In this document: piece after piece, positions 1 to 11,807 of the stretch
Layout: every line of letters starts with the position of its first letter
Numbering within the stretch: the stretch's first letter is position 1
NCBI GenBank assembly: GCA_037178675.1
Contig: JAYMGJ010000287.1
Coordinates: forward strand, 62,001-126,000
Direction: 5' to 3'
Origin: Scleroderma bovista
Taxonomy: Eukaryota > Basidiomycota > Agaricomycetes > Boletales > Sclerodermataceae
DNA: 64,000 nucleotides
The notes under the pieces: model-generated
The model's input: the letters and a program-made list of their open reading frames with translations, nothing else
Told to the model about the DNA's origin: nothing
The model's database searches: none
Made by a program: the position numbers and the translations under genes

Positions 1-2040
1 CATAGTCGAATAAACCATCCTTGACCAGTTTTCCAAAGAGGGCAGAAACGGCCCGGAGATTTCCGCTTTCTGAAGCTACATCATTGGTATCTAGCCAGTC
101 GAATAGATGATCTTGAAGTGCCGCAAGGGACATTTCGCGCCGTGCTGTGCGCTGACGGTATTGGGAAAGTAGAGTCACCGCTGCGTATGTTCGATGGGGT
201 CCAACCTGAAGGGGGGTTACACACCAAGTAAGCAAAGTATCAAGTTTGTCATAGAAACTGGAGGTGGATGGATTATCGGCTGTATTGCATGGAAAAAAGT
301 CAATTGTCGACATGTCCGTCGTGCTCGAAATGGAATTGAGCATCTTTGGGAGATGAATCATTCAGATAACACAGGGAAATAAAATCATACCTGAATGTCG
401 ACAACCATCGAGCCAAGTCTTTCCAGCACCCGCGGAGGAAGATTACAGAAGAGCATAGCGTCTGTACGGCGTTGAATATCACTGATATTTTGAAGAAAAA
501 TACGCTGGATTTCACGATGCCGCATATCTCCGGGAATAGGTAGATCACCAACATCGTCTGAGAGGACTGGCACTAAGAGGGACGCATAACCTGCCCACGT
601 GTGTGGGCTTACAAATGCGTCCGGAAGAGCCAAGCATATTCGCTGAAGGAGTAAACACTATGACATATCCACTACACAGCGGGCTCACCTGTAATAGCGA
701 CTTGAGCAATCCTTCCAGCCTAGTGAGTTGATCCAGTGCAGAAGACCGTATCTAAAAAGAATTGAGTCAAGGTTATCTGCAGTATACCGCGTTTTTCACC
801 TCAGTCAACTTTGCTAGGCATGCATCAACGAACGGCTTGGTGAGCGCCCGATTCGTCAACATATCATCAAGGTATTCATCGGCAAGATGAGCGACGAAAC
901 CAGTCTGGGCGAGATTGCAGGTGGACATTTGTTGAACCAGCCAAGTGAGAAATGCACGGCTGTCAACGAGTCCCTCTGCATAAAAGGGTCGTAATAGCTG
1001 AAGGCTAGAATAGCTGCATCAACTAGTTTTTTCTTTGAAAAGTGAAAGTGCTCACCAGTAACGGAAACGTGATACCCATCGCTCACGCGATTCAGAATCT
1101 GAAAGGACACCCTTGAATGTTTGTTTAATATTCAGCCCAGGCCGAGGTGCACTTGGTAGCGCAATTTCACTAAGTTGCTTCCTGATATAGCCAGTCATTA
1201 CATTGGTCCAGTCGACACTATATTGCGTGGGATTGAAGTTAGGTTTGTTCCGAAGGCCAGCCTACAGATGTATCATGAAAACGTAGTCGTATCAAACAGT
1301 TTAGAATACTATACCGTTTCATTGGCGCCAAAAACCCGCAAGAACCACACAGCACGGGGTATTGCCACGTCATTGGATTGAAGGAGATCTAAGAGATCGT
1401 GCCCCTTGGCACCGTGGGGTACGCTCTTCCCTAGTTTGTAGAGGGGAACATCAGGATTTGCCAGATCAGCGAACCAGGATTGTCGTCTGGTATCATTAAG
1501 GGTAACGCGGGATGGGATCTTGAAAGTCGAAGCCCTGGCAAAGAATTAAACGTCACTATTGCTGACGCGCAATGGCACTTACGGTATAGCGGGTATATTT
1601 TCGGCACGTCGACAAAATATTTCATTCATAAGAGTTTCCAAGTCTGTAATGGTGTCGCTGTCGAAGAACCGAGCCCGCTTCGAATCCTGCTGGGACCGTG
1701 CTTCGACAGCCCCAGAGTGCTCTGACTGCGAGAAGGTGAAGCGGTCATAGTACGAATGGTTAGCAACTGGCACACCTGAACATACGGGTTCAAGGTGAAC
1801 CCAGATTTAACATTACTATCAGACAGGACATCTTCGTCCTGCCCAGGGTATGGGGGATGGAACCCAGGATAACCTTATAGGATGTCACAATTATGTAAAC
1901 TAGCTGGACTTGTAGATGGAATACTCGCCGACGTCTGCAACCTTGTGTGTAGCAGGTACCCAAGCAGGGGGGTGACATTCGTAGATGGGTAAGGAGTCAC
2001 CCTGACTGTCCTTCTCCCGTTTTGCGCTGATTTTCGTCAT
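1..2040 (-). CDS. MED12: Mediator subunit 12 (SRB8/MED12), N-terminal part, runs off window
   Basis: Encodes the N-terminal part of Mediator subunit 12, a member of the CDK8 kinase module that regulates RNA polymerase II in the nucleus. The ATG is at 2040, with an in-frame TGA just upstream. After the first intron the protein reads YPGFHPPYPGQDEDVLS, a fungal MED12 N-terminal pattern. The MED12 domain follows, including FADLANPDVPLYKLGKSVPHG (about 1420-1480) and AIPRAVWFLRVFGANET (about 1330-1380). Continuing exons cover about 1330-1110, 1110-856, 633-385 and 190-1; the last reads LRAVSALFGKLVKDGLF. Intron 1 (1874-1928) fits only with a GC donor (gcgagt), which restores ADVG-YPGF. The C-terminal two thirds or more lie outside the window. 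Identity is by family recall, not by search; I am confident of the family, less of each splice site. Confidence 0.85.
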
Positions 2041-2605
2041 AGATCCCAGTCGAATTCAGATTGGACTATACGAGCAAAGAAGATCTAAAGTGCTCATGCA
2101 AGGCATGATGCTCAGTGTCAAGATGCGAGACGGTGAAGACAAGAACAAACCTCTTGACCTATAACCCGCGCGCAAGATGGCTTGTGCCGATGAGTGGTAA
2201 GGAGAGAGGGTGCTTGCGGATGACTATGCCCACAGTTGGAGGACTTGCTGGGGATGGCCACATCAGACGCTGGAACGTTTATGTATGTACCCAGCGTTTT
2301 TGGCTGCTGCGTGCAACTTCAACAACAGTCGAATTTCAATACTATAATTACTATGTACGTCGATACAAACTACATCATGGGCCTTGACAGCCTGGCCCAA
2401 TGTACAACAGTTCTCAGAGCGATTTCTAAAGTTCGCTTTCGACCTAATTGGTTGAAAGTGATGTCGTCATGCAGGCACTGGTGGCTATGATACAAACCAA
2501 TTAATCGGTTCTGACCCTCTCAGCAAAGACATTCCTTCTGAGGACCGTCACAGCGGAACCCCACCGTTTTTCAGTATCAGCTTTCCATTCCAAGCGACCG
2601 CAGTG
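2041..2605. other. Intergenic, divergent upstream region of MED12 and the dipeptidase
   Basis: This 565-bp stretch separates two divergently transcribed genes, so it should hold both promoters. I see no convincing TATA box, no conserved coding frame and no repeat. Confidence 0.5.
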
Positions 2606-4458
2606 ATGAGCGAAGAAACTGAACCTCTCATACAAGAAAGAGATTACGGACACGGCGGTGCAGAGCAGGAAGCTGCGCAGTCCCAGACACGAGCTATCCG
2701 CATCCGTGCCATTGTCTGGTCCCTGTTAGCTCTCATATTCATCGTCGGTGTCATCATTGTTCTTGTCGGTCCTGACAACTACGGTGATATCGGCCCTGGA
2801 ACCTTGCCCAGGGACCCAGATGCTGCTGCTCGAAAGTTACTTGATATGGCCCCTGTCATAGTATGTATGCCTTATCTTGACTTTCAATGTCAAGTTACAG
2901 TTATTCATTTTTTGCTTTTCAGGATGGACACATTGGTTAGCGAGAGCCATCGAGTCTGTTTTGTAATAACGATGTCTTCTATCAGATCTACCTATGGTTG
3001 CGCGTTATGGCTGGAGAAACAATGTCTCTGCCATTCCATTGGATGACAAGATGCCTATGCATGTTGATATTCTTCGCCTCAGGGATGGGAAAGTCGGGGG
3101 ATTCTTCTGGTAACGCAGGCCGGCGTTTCCGTCATAGCTGATAGCGAACTTCGTGCAGGTCCGTGTATGTTTCTTGTGCAGATAGCTCTGCAGAAGGAAA
3201 AGAGTTTGTAAATGCAACCTGGAGCGTGAGGTAAGTAAAGAAGGTCGCCTCCGTTATAATCACTCCACTGTCACCTGCAGAGATACGCTGGAACAGATTG
3301 ACGTTGCAAAGGGTTTAATTGCCAAGTACCCGGAAGTAAGGTTTCTATGTCTACTTTCATACTTCCAGCTCACGCGGCAGTTATTCAGATTTTTCAGTTT
3401 ACGGTCACCTCTACCGCTGTCAAAGAATCCATTGCCCAGGGTAAAATAGCCAGTTTACTCGGTGTTGAGGGGTACGTCGCTTAGGATCTAGAAAGATTTT
3501 CGCTGAGACCTTCTGTAGCGCACACCAGCTTGGGAATTCCATTTCAGTCCTTCGACAGTATTATGACCTTGGGGTCCGATACGTCACTCTCACCCATATA
3601 TGCCACAATTCATTCGCAGACTCCTGTGGTTATTTAGAGACCATTCCGCCACTACACTACGGATTGAGGTGAAGGTTAACTTGGCAGGATTACAGCATTC
3701 TGACATCTCATCCCGCAGTCCGCTCGGATTCAAGCTTATAGAAGAGATGAATCGGATTGGCATGTTGATCGATCTGTCGCATACATCTGATATGACTGCT
3801 ACACACGCTATTATGCATTCCAAGTCACCTGTCATTTGGTCACATTCGTCTGCACGGGCAGTACATGGTGTCGCACGAAACGTGCCTGACGAGGTGCTTG
3901 GTATGATTGGCACAGGCGAAGGACAGAAGGATGGCATCATTATGGTGTGTTCTCCGTCTTCGCAGATGTGCCAGTCCCATCACGAGTTTGACAGGTTAAC
4001 TTTTCGCCATCGTTTGTTGCACCGGACGGCGAGGCAGATGTAAAGAAAGTAGCTGACCATGTAGAACATATTGCGAACGTAGTCGGCAAGAAGCAGTGAG
4101 TACGCCCTTGCCTTGTCCAGTGCCCTTCTTTCAACTTCCATATTTTAGTGTTGGTATTGGTAGTGACTTTGATGGGATTTTGGACACTCCTAAAGGGTTG
4201 GAAGACGTTTCGAAGTATCCGAATCTGGTGCGACTTGATGTGTTTCCTGCGTTTCCCACTAAATACATTTCTCAGATCGCGGAACTTCTACGTAGGGGTT
4301 GGGACAAGTACGAACTTGCAGGTTTTACCGGCGGGAACTTCCTTCGCGTGTTTGCTGCAGCTGAGGACGTTGCTCGTAAACTGCAAGCAGCGGGAACCCC
4401 ACCTGTTTACGATGTCTATGAAAAGAGAGATGATTTTCCAGAGTGGAGGTATCAATAA
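2606..4458 (+). CDS. Membrane dipeptidase, peptidase family M19
   Basis: Zinc dipeptidase of family M19 (renal dipeptidase-like), which hydrolyses dipeptides. The start is ATG 2606 ([15 protein letters not shown]). A short cytosolic tail is followed by one membrane helix at about residues 37-57 ([20 protein letters not shown]), so the catalytic domain is probably lumenal or extracellular as a type II protein. All expected metal-site motifs are present after splicing: DGHID (exons 2/3), [22 protein letters not shown] and GIGSDFDG. The C-terminus ends DDFPEWRYQ. At least eight introns of 50-65 nt are needed. Exon 2 (2923-2935) is only 13 nt yet carries the His and part of the second Asp of the first metal motif. 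The coding frame is complete with no stop after splicing, so the enzyme looks active. The physiological substrate is not deducible. Confidence 0.92.
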
Positions 4459-4709
4459 CAGACCAACACCCCTTCGTATAAGGTATTTGATTATGGTCCT
4501 CCCACAACTTACATATATCTGCGGTTGTAATGAGGTTTTGCACCTCATTGCAGAGTTGACCTTAGAAGGTCTACTGTAATATACTCCTGCAAATGCTTGT
4601 AATTTATAAATGGTTCGTCAATAGTAGTACGTAACACGCTTTTCCTTCTCGTTCATTGCATTGCGGGCCAGTTCAAGAGCAGTCCAAAGCTTCAACATTG
4701 GGAAGGATG
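4459..4709. other. Intergenic between two co-oriented genes
   Basis: About 250 bp that must hold the dipeptidase terminator and the promoter of the SCY1-like gene. AT-rich stretches occur near 4590-4615, but no clear polyadenylation or TATA signal stands out. Confidence 0.4.
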
Positions 4710-7700
4710 GAATATCTGCGCAATCTGGGTTCTGTAGCTGTTTCGACGCTGGTCCAGAAATCAGGCATAAACTTACCGTTCACGCTTGGGCCGAAGGTCG
4801 CATCTTGCGAGACATTCTGGAGCCTGTATGATGCCACGAAGCGGGTACACACATCTAGTTGTTACCGAACTAAGGCAACCTTATAACTTGTGTACAGGAC
4901 GATGGGAACCCCGTGTCAGTGTTCGAGTATGATCTCATTCATCCTCTTAACAAAACCACTTCGCCCCTGGCAAGGAATGCTCTGCGGAAGCTACGGATCA
5001 TACGACATCCCGATGTCCTCAAATTTATGGATGTCGTCGAGTCCGATAGTGCTATCTTAATCATGACAGAACGAGTGAAACCTCTCCAGACCGCGCTGCA
5101 GGCGATGCCTGTCCGGGGCCAACAAGAGAAGGAAGAATGGCTTTTGTGGGGACTTCATCGAGTATCGGTGGGTTGTTTGCTCTAAGGACAGCCCACACTC
5201 CAGTTTACATGGCTACAGGTAGCGCTTTCTTTTATAAATGACTCTGTTTCATCTACCCACGGCAACATACGCACCACCTCCATCTTTATTACCCCCTCCG
5301 GAGAATGGAAGCTTGGTGGGTTTGAAGTTCTGAGCAATCCAAAGGATGATTTCGCCGTCTTATATGTAAGTATCTATTCTGTCTGACACTATCTTGGAAC
5401 CAAATCTATTAGACCATGGGTAGTTTCTTACCGGATGCTATGGCATGTGCATCACCAGAAGTGAAAAAAAGTGGCTGGTCGGCCTTGAAAGAGTGAGTTA
5501 GTTGCTGTGATCTCAATATCCGTAGACTTGAGATCCACGGCAGCAGCCCTATACATGCAGCAGACAGCTATGCTCTTGGTCTCCTCCTCCATACTGTATT
5601 CAATCCTGCAGATCCTCCACCTCCAACTGTTCATCCCCCTCACCCTCCACCTCAGCCTTCATCTCGCGGATCTATACCACCGTCCGTGTTCCCCTCGTTC
5701 AAGAAATTGCTCCATCCTAATCCGAAATCTCGATTACCCCTTAAAACCTTTTTGGATCTTGGAATGGCTGAAACGGCGGGTGATGGCTCTGGCTTCTTCT
5801 CCAACAATCGTTTAGTCAAGGTGTGTGGGGGTCTAGACAATTTCAGCTTAAACAATGAGGCAGATAAAGTAGCCCTTCTACGGTATGCAAGATCCCAAAA
5901 TTTGAGGTGTGCCACTAATTTGTCTGTATCCAGCATGCTGAAAGACTCTGCTTCATCGTTCCCCCCCGAATTTGCGGCATTCCGTATCCTTCCATCTCTT
6001 GTATCAGCATTGGAGTTCGGGGGTGCTTCAGCAGCTAGTATCGTGCCCCTCATCCTGCAGTTCGGGAATAGTGTACCTCCCGAGGAGCACTGCCGCACTG
6101 TACTTACGCCTCTCGTCAAACTTTACGCAAACCCTGATAGAGGAACGCGAATGGCCCTTCTGGACAGTTTACCTGATTATGCGGAGAAACTCGACAAGAA
6201 AGTTGTCGTCGATCAAGTGTGGCCAAATATCGTATGTATTCGGTTCGTGCCGACAGTGTACTATTGCTTAGAATCTTGCTTAGCAAACTGGATTTTCGGA
6301 CACGGTGGCTGTCATTCGTGAAGCTACAATTCGCGCCATGGTCCTTCTTTCACCGAAAGTGTGTCAGTACCAGTGTCTTCTCTCGCTTAATATTGACAGA
6401 ACGGTAGTTGAACGATCGTATATTAAACAATGATTTACTCCGACATCTTGCTCGCATGCAAAATGATCCCGAAGATTCCATCCGTACAAATACTTGCATT
6501 CTTATTGGACGACTTGGACCAACCCTGGGGTACAACGCGAAACGAAAAGTGTTGGTTCCCGCTTTCTCGCGCTCGCTTAAAGACACATTCGTGCATGCAA
6601 GGGTGGCAGGGTTGATGGCATTCATGGCAACCAGCGAATGCTATGACATAGAAGATATCGCTGGAAAGGTCATTCCATGTATCGCTGGAGCGACGTTGGA
6701 TAAAGAGAAGTGAGTCTAAACACCTGATCTGACCGAACCACACCTTCATGATTACCGACAGACTCGTCCGTGACCAGGCGTTCAAGGCCATAGAACTGTT
6801 TGTCAAGAAACTGGAGGCACACGCTGCCGCTATGGTACGATCCACGTGTGCCCTCTCTCATATACCTTGACCATACCCTTCCCAGCCAGAGACGGTGCTT
6901 ACTGAGGGCGATGGGACAAGCGTGCCCGTGTCCATGCCTGGAGCGTTAAATCAGACTAATATCGTGAATTCTGCAACAGGTGCTGCTAGCGCCCTTGCTT
7001 CATGGGCAATCACCTCTATCGGAAAAAAGGTGATTAGATGCGTCATTCGGCTATCACCTTCCTGTTGAGCCTCCACTCCAGCTTGTACCGGGCGACCTTC
7101 AAAGCACCATTTCTAGCCATGCTGAGCCACCAACCTCATTGTCAGCAGGGAGCTCCTCTGCTCTAGCGGGCTCCGCCTCCACAATAAAGCCGGAGGGGCC
7201 ATCAGAACATAAGGGTATGCAGCTCGGAAAAAGTAAGACAAACATCAATGTCATTGCTGCACAAGTTCTGGAGGAAACCGCGGATAGTGGTTCCATTTGG
7301 GGGAATGATACTTCCAATGATATTTTTACGGACGGTGACTGGGGTCAGTTTTGGTCAGTTATTGCCGTTCAAACTGCCTGACAGTACCTTTTCAGGTGCA
7401 TTTGAGAGTGTGCCATCGATTGTTGGTCCTAAGCCCATACCTGCGATCGGGCCTAGTCTTGGGTTTGCGCCATTGCTTGTATCTACTGGTATGGCGTTCA
7501 GAATACCTTTGGTGTTGGTTTCTCTGACTACGTATAAGACGAGCGGGGCTCTATGCGCCCACCCTGGCCAAATATTAACGAAAGAAGGTCTAGTACATTA
7601 CATTCAGGTTCTTATAGTATCATTGCACCAGTCGAGGTCTACGGACAGAGGATGAGTGGCTCTATGGCTAGCAAACAAGCATTCTCGCCCACGTCAAGTG

Positions 7701-7936
7701 CACGTCCGACGCCGGTATCTTCACCTGCACCTCAGTTTGCTGATTCTGAGAAAGAATGTACGGTAAAGCCCGTGTCGAAAGAGGAGAAAGCGGCCGAGAT
7801 GGCAAGACGCAAGGAGGAACGACGGCTGGTATGCACATATTCTATCATTCCTTCGGCCAGCACTGTGACATTACTCATATAGCGTATCGAGAAGCTGAAG
7901 GAGCAAAAGAGGAATGCCGCTGCTGCTGTGGAGTAA
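4710..7936 (+). CDS. SCY1-like pseudokinase (SCYL1 type) with HEAT repeats
   Basis: SCY1-like protein; the family acts in COPI-linked Golgi-ER traffic and tRNA export rather than in phosphorylation. Start ATG 4710 (MEYLRNLGSVAVSTL). The N-terminal domain is a kinase fold without the catalytic set. The lysine strand reads VSVFEYDL, the catalytic loop reads HGNIRTTSIFI in place of HRD, and the DFG site reads GGFEVL. A HEAT-repeat block follows, for example VREATIRAMVLLSPK and DSIRTNTCILIGRLG. The tail is acidic and low-complexity, with TDGDWG...AFESVP typical of SCYL C-termini. It ends in a charged helix (RIEKLKEQKRNAAAAVE) with stop at 7936. About ten short introns are needed; one near 5490 is best closed at an acceptor just before the SPIHAADSYALGLLL segment. 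The tail (about 7320-7560) is the least certain part. Confidence 0.87.
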
Positions 7937-8409
7937 CGAGCCTGACTATGACTACGAGTGTATATGTTTTCATGTGTACGTGCGAGCAACACGTTTAGTT
8001 TGCACGCGCAAGATGAAAATGCGTGCCAACGGTACAGCCGTGTATTTTCACAGAAAGAATGAGTTGGGTGTGTCAGTGTCAAGAGATACATGAGAATCAT
8101 GATAGAACAATCTCGCTCCTAGGAGCCGACAAATCAGCTAGAAAAACCAATCCCCAGTGCACTGCCCTCATTGGTGTCACAATCAAGCAATTCTAGTGTA
8201 CCCAAGCAAAATCCTAAGAAAGTTGCGTTACAAGGCAGCAAACTATATCTATTGTGGTTTTTTAACCTCCCACTAGGACAGCTCATCAAAGTACAGGACA
8301 TCAATGATTGTCACGCAGCCGCAATGGTCTGCAGAATTAGATGTGCTCTATGTAATATGTTATGTAACGTACAAGGACAGAAATGTTGAAGGAGCGTCAA
8401 GAAATAAAG
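7937..8409. other. Intergenic, tail-to-tail region
   Basis: Shared 3' region between the SCY1-like gene (plus) and the GDT1-like gene (minus). Nothing coding is recognised in either strand; it should hold both 3' UTRs. Confidence 0.5.
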
Positions 8410-9363
8410 TTATATACTCGTGATGGTGTCCGAGGTGATGGGTATCGGAAACTCCCCCGTAGATGCGACGACGGACTCGTAGAGATAGATGACTCCAAAA
8501 ATCAGGAAGAGCATAGCTCCCCCCAGAGTAACTGACATGACGGGGCACATGTGAGCATTCAAACCGTAGAAATGTTTCAGATAACGAACCATGTTTAACA
8601 GATATTTTCGTAGAGACATACCGGCCACCCAGCACAGCAAGGGCAGTACAGGCAGTATGACCCACAACGGTACCCAATGTCACAAGATAAATGCTCTGTT
8701 GACAAGCCAAAGACAGTCCAACTGGTTTGCAAAATGCAGAAGGGGGGCTCTTACGTGTGTGGCACCTAAAGCAATTGTTGCAATTTGGCTGCGATCACCC
8801 CATTCACCGAGGAAGGTCAAAACAAATGCTTGTACGAAGACGGGGCCTAAAATGAGATTGCAGAAATTTCGTGCCCCTTCTGTAAAGCGGTGTTTTGTCG
8901 CAGTATTTCTAGTGTGACTTGGCCTCGAAGACAGAATTTCGCCTTCTTCCATGCGTTCTAGTGGGATGGAATGTCCATTAGGCCCTCCTGAACTAGCCTC
9001 GTCGTTTTCGATTTCTTCTTCCGCTTCTCGCATCTCCTCGTGGATCTTAGCATTGCCACTTGACATTCCTCTGGCTTCCATCATCATTTTGGACCCAAAA
9101 ACCAGAAATAGGACGCCCGCAGCAAACTGCGTCCACTGCTTAGGAATGAGACTTGGGAGAATATGACCCATGATGGCGGATAGCATCGACATCAGCAAAA
9201 GAGAGCCCAAAGCGCCGGCGAAGACGACGAGACGGGGATGTCGCATGGCCAGAATGGCTGCAATGAGGAACGTCTTGTCCCCAATTTCTGAGAAGATTAT
9301 AGTGGCGAACGCGCGTGCAAGGATTGTTGTGGTTTCCTGCGAGGCATCGCTACTCGTAGACAT
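8410..9363 (-). CDS. GDT1: GDT1/TMEM165 family (UPF0016) cation transporter
   Basis: Golgi-type Ca2+/Mn2+ transporter of the UPF0016 family, which supplies Mn2+ for glycosylation and removes Ca2+ and H+. The two hallmark motifs of the family are both visible: FSEIGDKTFLIAA in the first half and LGEWGDRSQIAT in the second, each in a hydrophobic repeat of three helices. The central loop is acidic (EEMREAEEEIENDEASS). Three exons: 9363-8755, 8695-8590 and 8531-8410, giving about 278 residues, close to yeast Gdt1. Introns 8696-8754 and 8532-8589 join in frame (GATH/SIYLVTLG and VKH/VTLGG). It ends ITSDTITSI. No cleavable signal peptide is obvious; the first helix probably serves as the anchor. 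The frame is intact. Confidence 0.93.
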
Positions 9364-9691
9364 TATCCTATTCGTTCCATGGTCAATAGTATCAGTGGAA
9401 AGTGCGCAGCTGAATCGTCGCGAAACTCACGAATACCCACTGCCTGGAGTTTTCCAAAGTGTCGATGACGGCAAGCAAGTGTAAATTTATTCCCACGACC
9501 GTGTTCCCTACATTCCATGGTCTCCCAACAATCCAACTGCCCACTAAGTAGTCTCTAATAGTCTAATCCAGTGTCATCTCCCACCGGAGTGTCACCTGCA
9601 ACGCTTGTCTAGTTTACCCAACGTAGCTCTTCGCTGGGTGGTACTTCGTGACGAAATGACCTTCATCAGATATGCTACTCTCCAAGGCGGG
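9364..9691. other. Intergenic, GDT1 upstream / LSM6 downstream
   Basis: A 328-bp spacer holding the GDT1 promoter and the LSM6 3' UTR. No gene or repeat is visible. Confidence 0.4.
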
Positions 9692-10093
9692 TTACAGAGC
9701 CTCCGCGGCAGATATATAAAGTACTGAGAGGACTAGAATGTAGTTAGATGCCTCCGAGTAAAGTGTCGTTGCGCACCGTTATTGCCCCGGATGAATGCAT
9801 CTCCGTAACGATTGGTGACATTGCCGTTGACGTGCTCCTCCGTTTGTTCGAGCGCGATGTTCATATAACCGTCAAGACATGACAACACGCCTTTGGAAAG
9901 GCACAAGTCAAAACCCATTCTACAAAGGATGTGATGAGGACTTACCGCGGTAATCGACCCCCGAGGTCAGACGGACGATGACACGCTTCCCAACAACGCC
10001 TTTCAAGAAATCAGTGGGCGACCCTGATAAAGCCGGTGGGGGTGGGGGTGGAGTAAATTCGTGATCAGGAGGCGGAGGAGAATGTTCGTCCAT
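9692..10093 (-). CDS. LSM6: U6 snRNA-associated Sm-like protein LSm6
   Basis: Sm-fold subunit shared by the nuclear LSm2-8 ring (binds the U6 3' end) and the cytoplasmic LSm1-7 ring (decapping). Three exons are needed: 10093-9946, 9890-9777 and 9723-9692, for 97 residues. Sm1 motif region: VVGKRVIVRLTSGVDYRGVL, followed by CLDGYMNIALEQTEEH. Sm2 region: GDAFIRGNNVLYIS, which exists only after removing intron 9724-9776; without splicing the frame runs into an unrelated tail. A Pro-rich N-terminal extension (HSPPPPDHEFTPPPPPPP) precedes the Sm fold and is longer than in yeast LSm6. The start ATG 10093 lies 108 bp from the ATG of the divergent Rab gene. Confidence 0.95.
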
Positions 10094-10201
10094 GTCGATT
10101 CCAAGATCAAACAGTCCACCGATACCCAGAGATCTTGCTTTGGTCGTATTTGGATTGTCATCCTTGGCTCACTTGCTCATGGTCTCAAGTCAACTGGGTA
10201 A
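10094..10201. promoter_or_regulatory. Compact shared promoter of LSM6 and the Rab gene
   Basis: Only 108 bp separate the two divergent start codons, so both 5' UTRs and both core promoters must lie here, or transcription must start inside the neighbour's leader. No TATA box is seen; the sequence contains CTTGGATTGTCATCCTTGG around 10152. Bidirectional action is inferred from spacing alone. Confidence 0.55.
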
Positions 10202-11475
10202 ATGCTCACGGTCAAACTGGTCGTCCTTGGTTCATCGGGGGTAGGAAAGACTAGTCTTCGTGGGAAGGCATGTTTCTTTATTCTGTTTCCGAGATTTTGC
10301 GCTCACTCTCAGTAGTACTTATCGGGCCGCTTCTCCTCTGGATATAGGGCAACCATCGGGACAGATTTTATAGCAAAAACCATACCACACCCGAGCAGGA
10401 ATGGCGAATTCGTTGCTCTTCAGATCTGGGTTAGTTCCTTGCTCAGCCATAGCTTCCTTATTCATTTGACCATTACTTTCAGGACACCGCTGGACAGGAA
10501 CGTTTTTCAGGACTCTCCTCAGCTTTCTACCGTGGCGCCGACGCGGTGCTTTTGATGTTTGATGTCAATCGCCCAGAGTCACTCACTTCCCTGACTAAAT
10601 GGTGGTCAGAGTTTTGCCAACGGGCACCAGTCCCTAACGAGGAGATGGAGGACTATTGTTGTGTCCTTGTTGGCAATAAGATCGATCTTATTGGTCCCGA
10701 TCTGTCCCATTCCACTCCTCTCGTTTCTGAAGCAGAGGCGTATCGTTTTATGGAGGATCTGATTCCTCACTCAACCTCCCCTCCAACCTTGTTAGTCGAA
10801 GAGGCCACTTCCACGCTTGAAGTAGATGGAGAAGAATACGCCAACTCTACGCCTCAGCGGGGAGATGACGATTTCTCATTTGCGATCTCGCGATCTCAAT
10901 GTATAGATATTGATCAACAACGCGGCAGGAATGTCTCCCATTCTCACTCTCAGAACAGGCTGAACGGTACGGTATCATCCGCACACACAGGAATCACCTT
11001 GTACCATACACCGTCATCATCACTGTTTGACGTATATGCCTCTGCACGTTCATCCCCAGCGCCTCCACCGTCTTCGAGACAGTCATCTCCTAGTCGTGAT
11101 CGTATACCACGACGTATGACGTCGCTCTCCAGTACCTCTTCTTCTACTGCCACGATAACACCTAGTCTCTTCACCCGCGCACGGGCAGAGTCGGCTACTC
11201 CGCCAACGCCGCCACCTCCTCATCTGAACCCAGATCATCTCCCGCCACAACCTGATCGTCGACCAAAGCTCTTCTTCACGTCCGCCAAGACAGGCGAAGG
11301 CGTTTCGGACGTCTTCGAATATATTGCTAGACGCGTGGTTATGCGATGGGATTATGAAGAAGCTATGGAAGCAGCCAGTCTTCATCCGCAGGATACCATG
11401 TCACCCGCCGGAGAAACAATCACTCTTTCTAGGGGAGAAGCACGATGGCCTTCTGGACCTTGTTGTGGACAATAA
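10202..11475 (+). CDS. Rab-family small GTPase with a long Ser/Pro-rich insertion
   Basis: Rab-type GTPase for vesicle traffic. Exons 10202-10267, 10316-10429 and 10483-11475 give about 390 residues, nearly twice a normal Rab. G1 is GSSGVGKTS, the switch I Thr lies in YRATIGTDFIAKT, G3 is IWDTAGQERF, G4 is GNKIDL and G5 is FTSAKTGEG. Between G4 and G5 sits an insertion of about 190 residues rich in Ser, Pro and Thr (about 10700-11250), probably disordered. The protein ends in CCGQ, a CCXX geranylgeranylation signal like that of Rab5, so the frame is complete. Intron 1 (10268-10315) only works as a GC-AG intron (AAG/gcatgt), joining SLRGK to YLSGRFSSGYR. The subfamily (Rab7-like or other) is not settled. 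Confidence 0.88.
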
Positions 11476-11807
11476 GCTATTTGTTTATTCATATCTTTAT
11501 ATCTTCCCTTATCACAGACTTCTAGTCTACAAGCTCGGATCCCAGCTGAAACACCTCTGGGGGTTAGCACATAATTTTTGCCTGAACGGATTCTTGACAA
11601 GTACCTCGTCGGAGTTGTTTATGTCAAACGACTTGTCCTTTAGAGATCTTCCTGATGCTCGCGTCCATACCCATATGGCGGTTCAGTTGCCACAGTAACG
11701 CATTCAGGCCGTATGTTGAGTGTGCTCAGTCCACTGTATACATCACCTAATAAATATATGCCATTTATTTGTTGTTCCAAGAATCATCATAATGGTAAAG
11801 CCATAAA
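11476..11807. other. Intergenic, tail-to-tail region
   Basis: A 332-bp spacer between the 3' ends of the Rab gene (plus) and the CorA-like gene (minus). An AATAAATAT stretch near 11751 is a possible polyadenylation signal for the Rab gene. Nothing else is recognised. Confidence 0.4.

Noticed and set aside
5652..6119. 155-codon minus-strand frame
   Set aside because: Lies over spliced, conserved SCY1-like exons on the plus strand.
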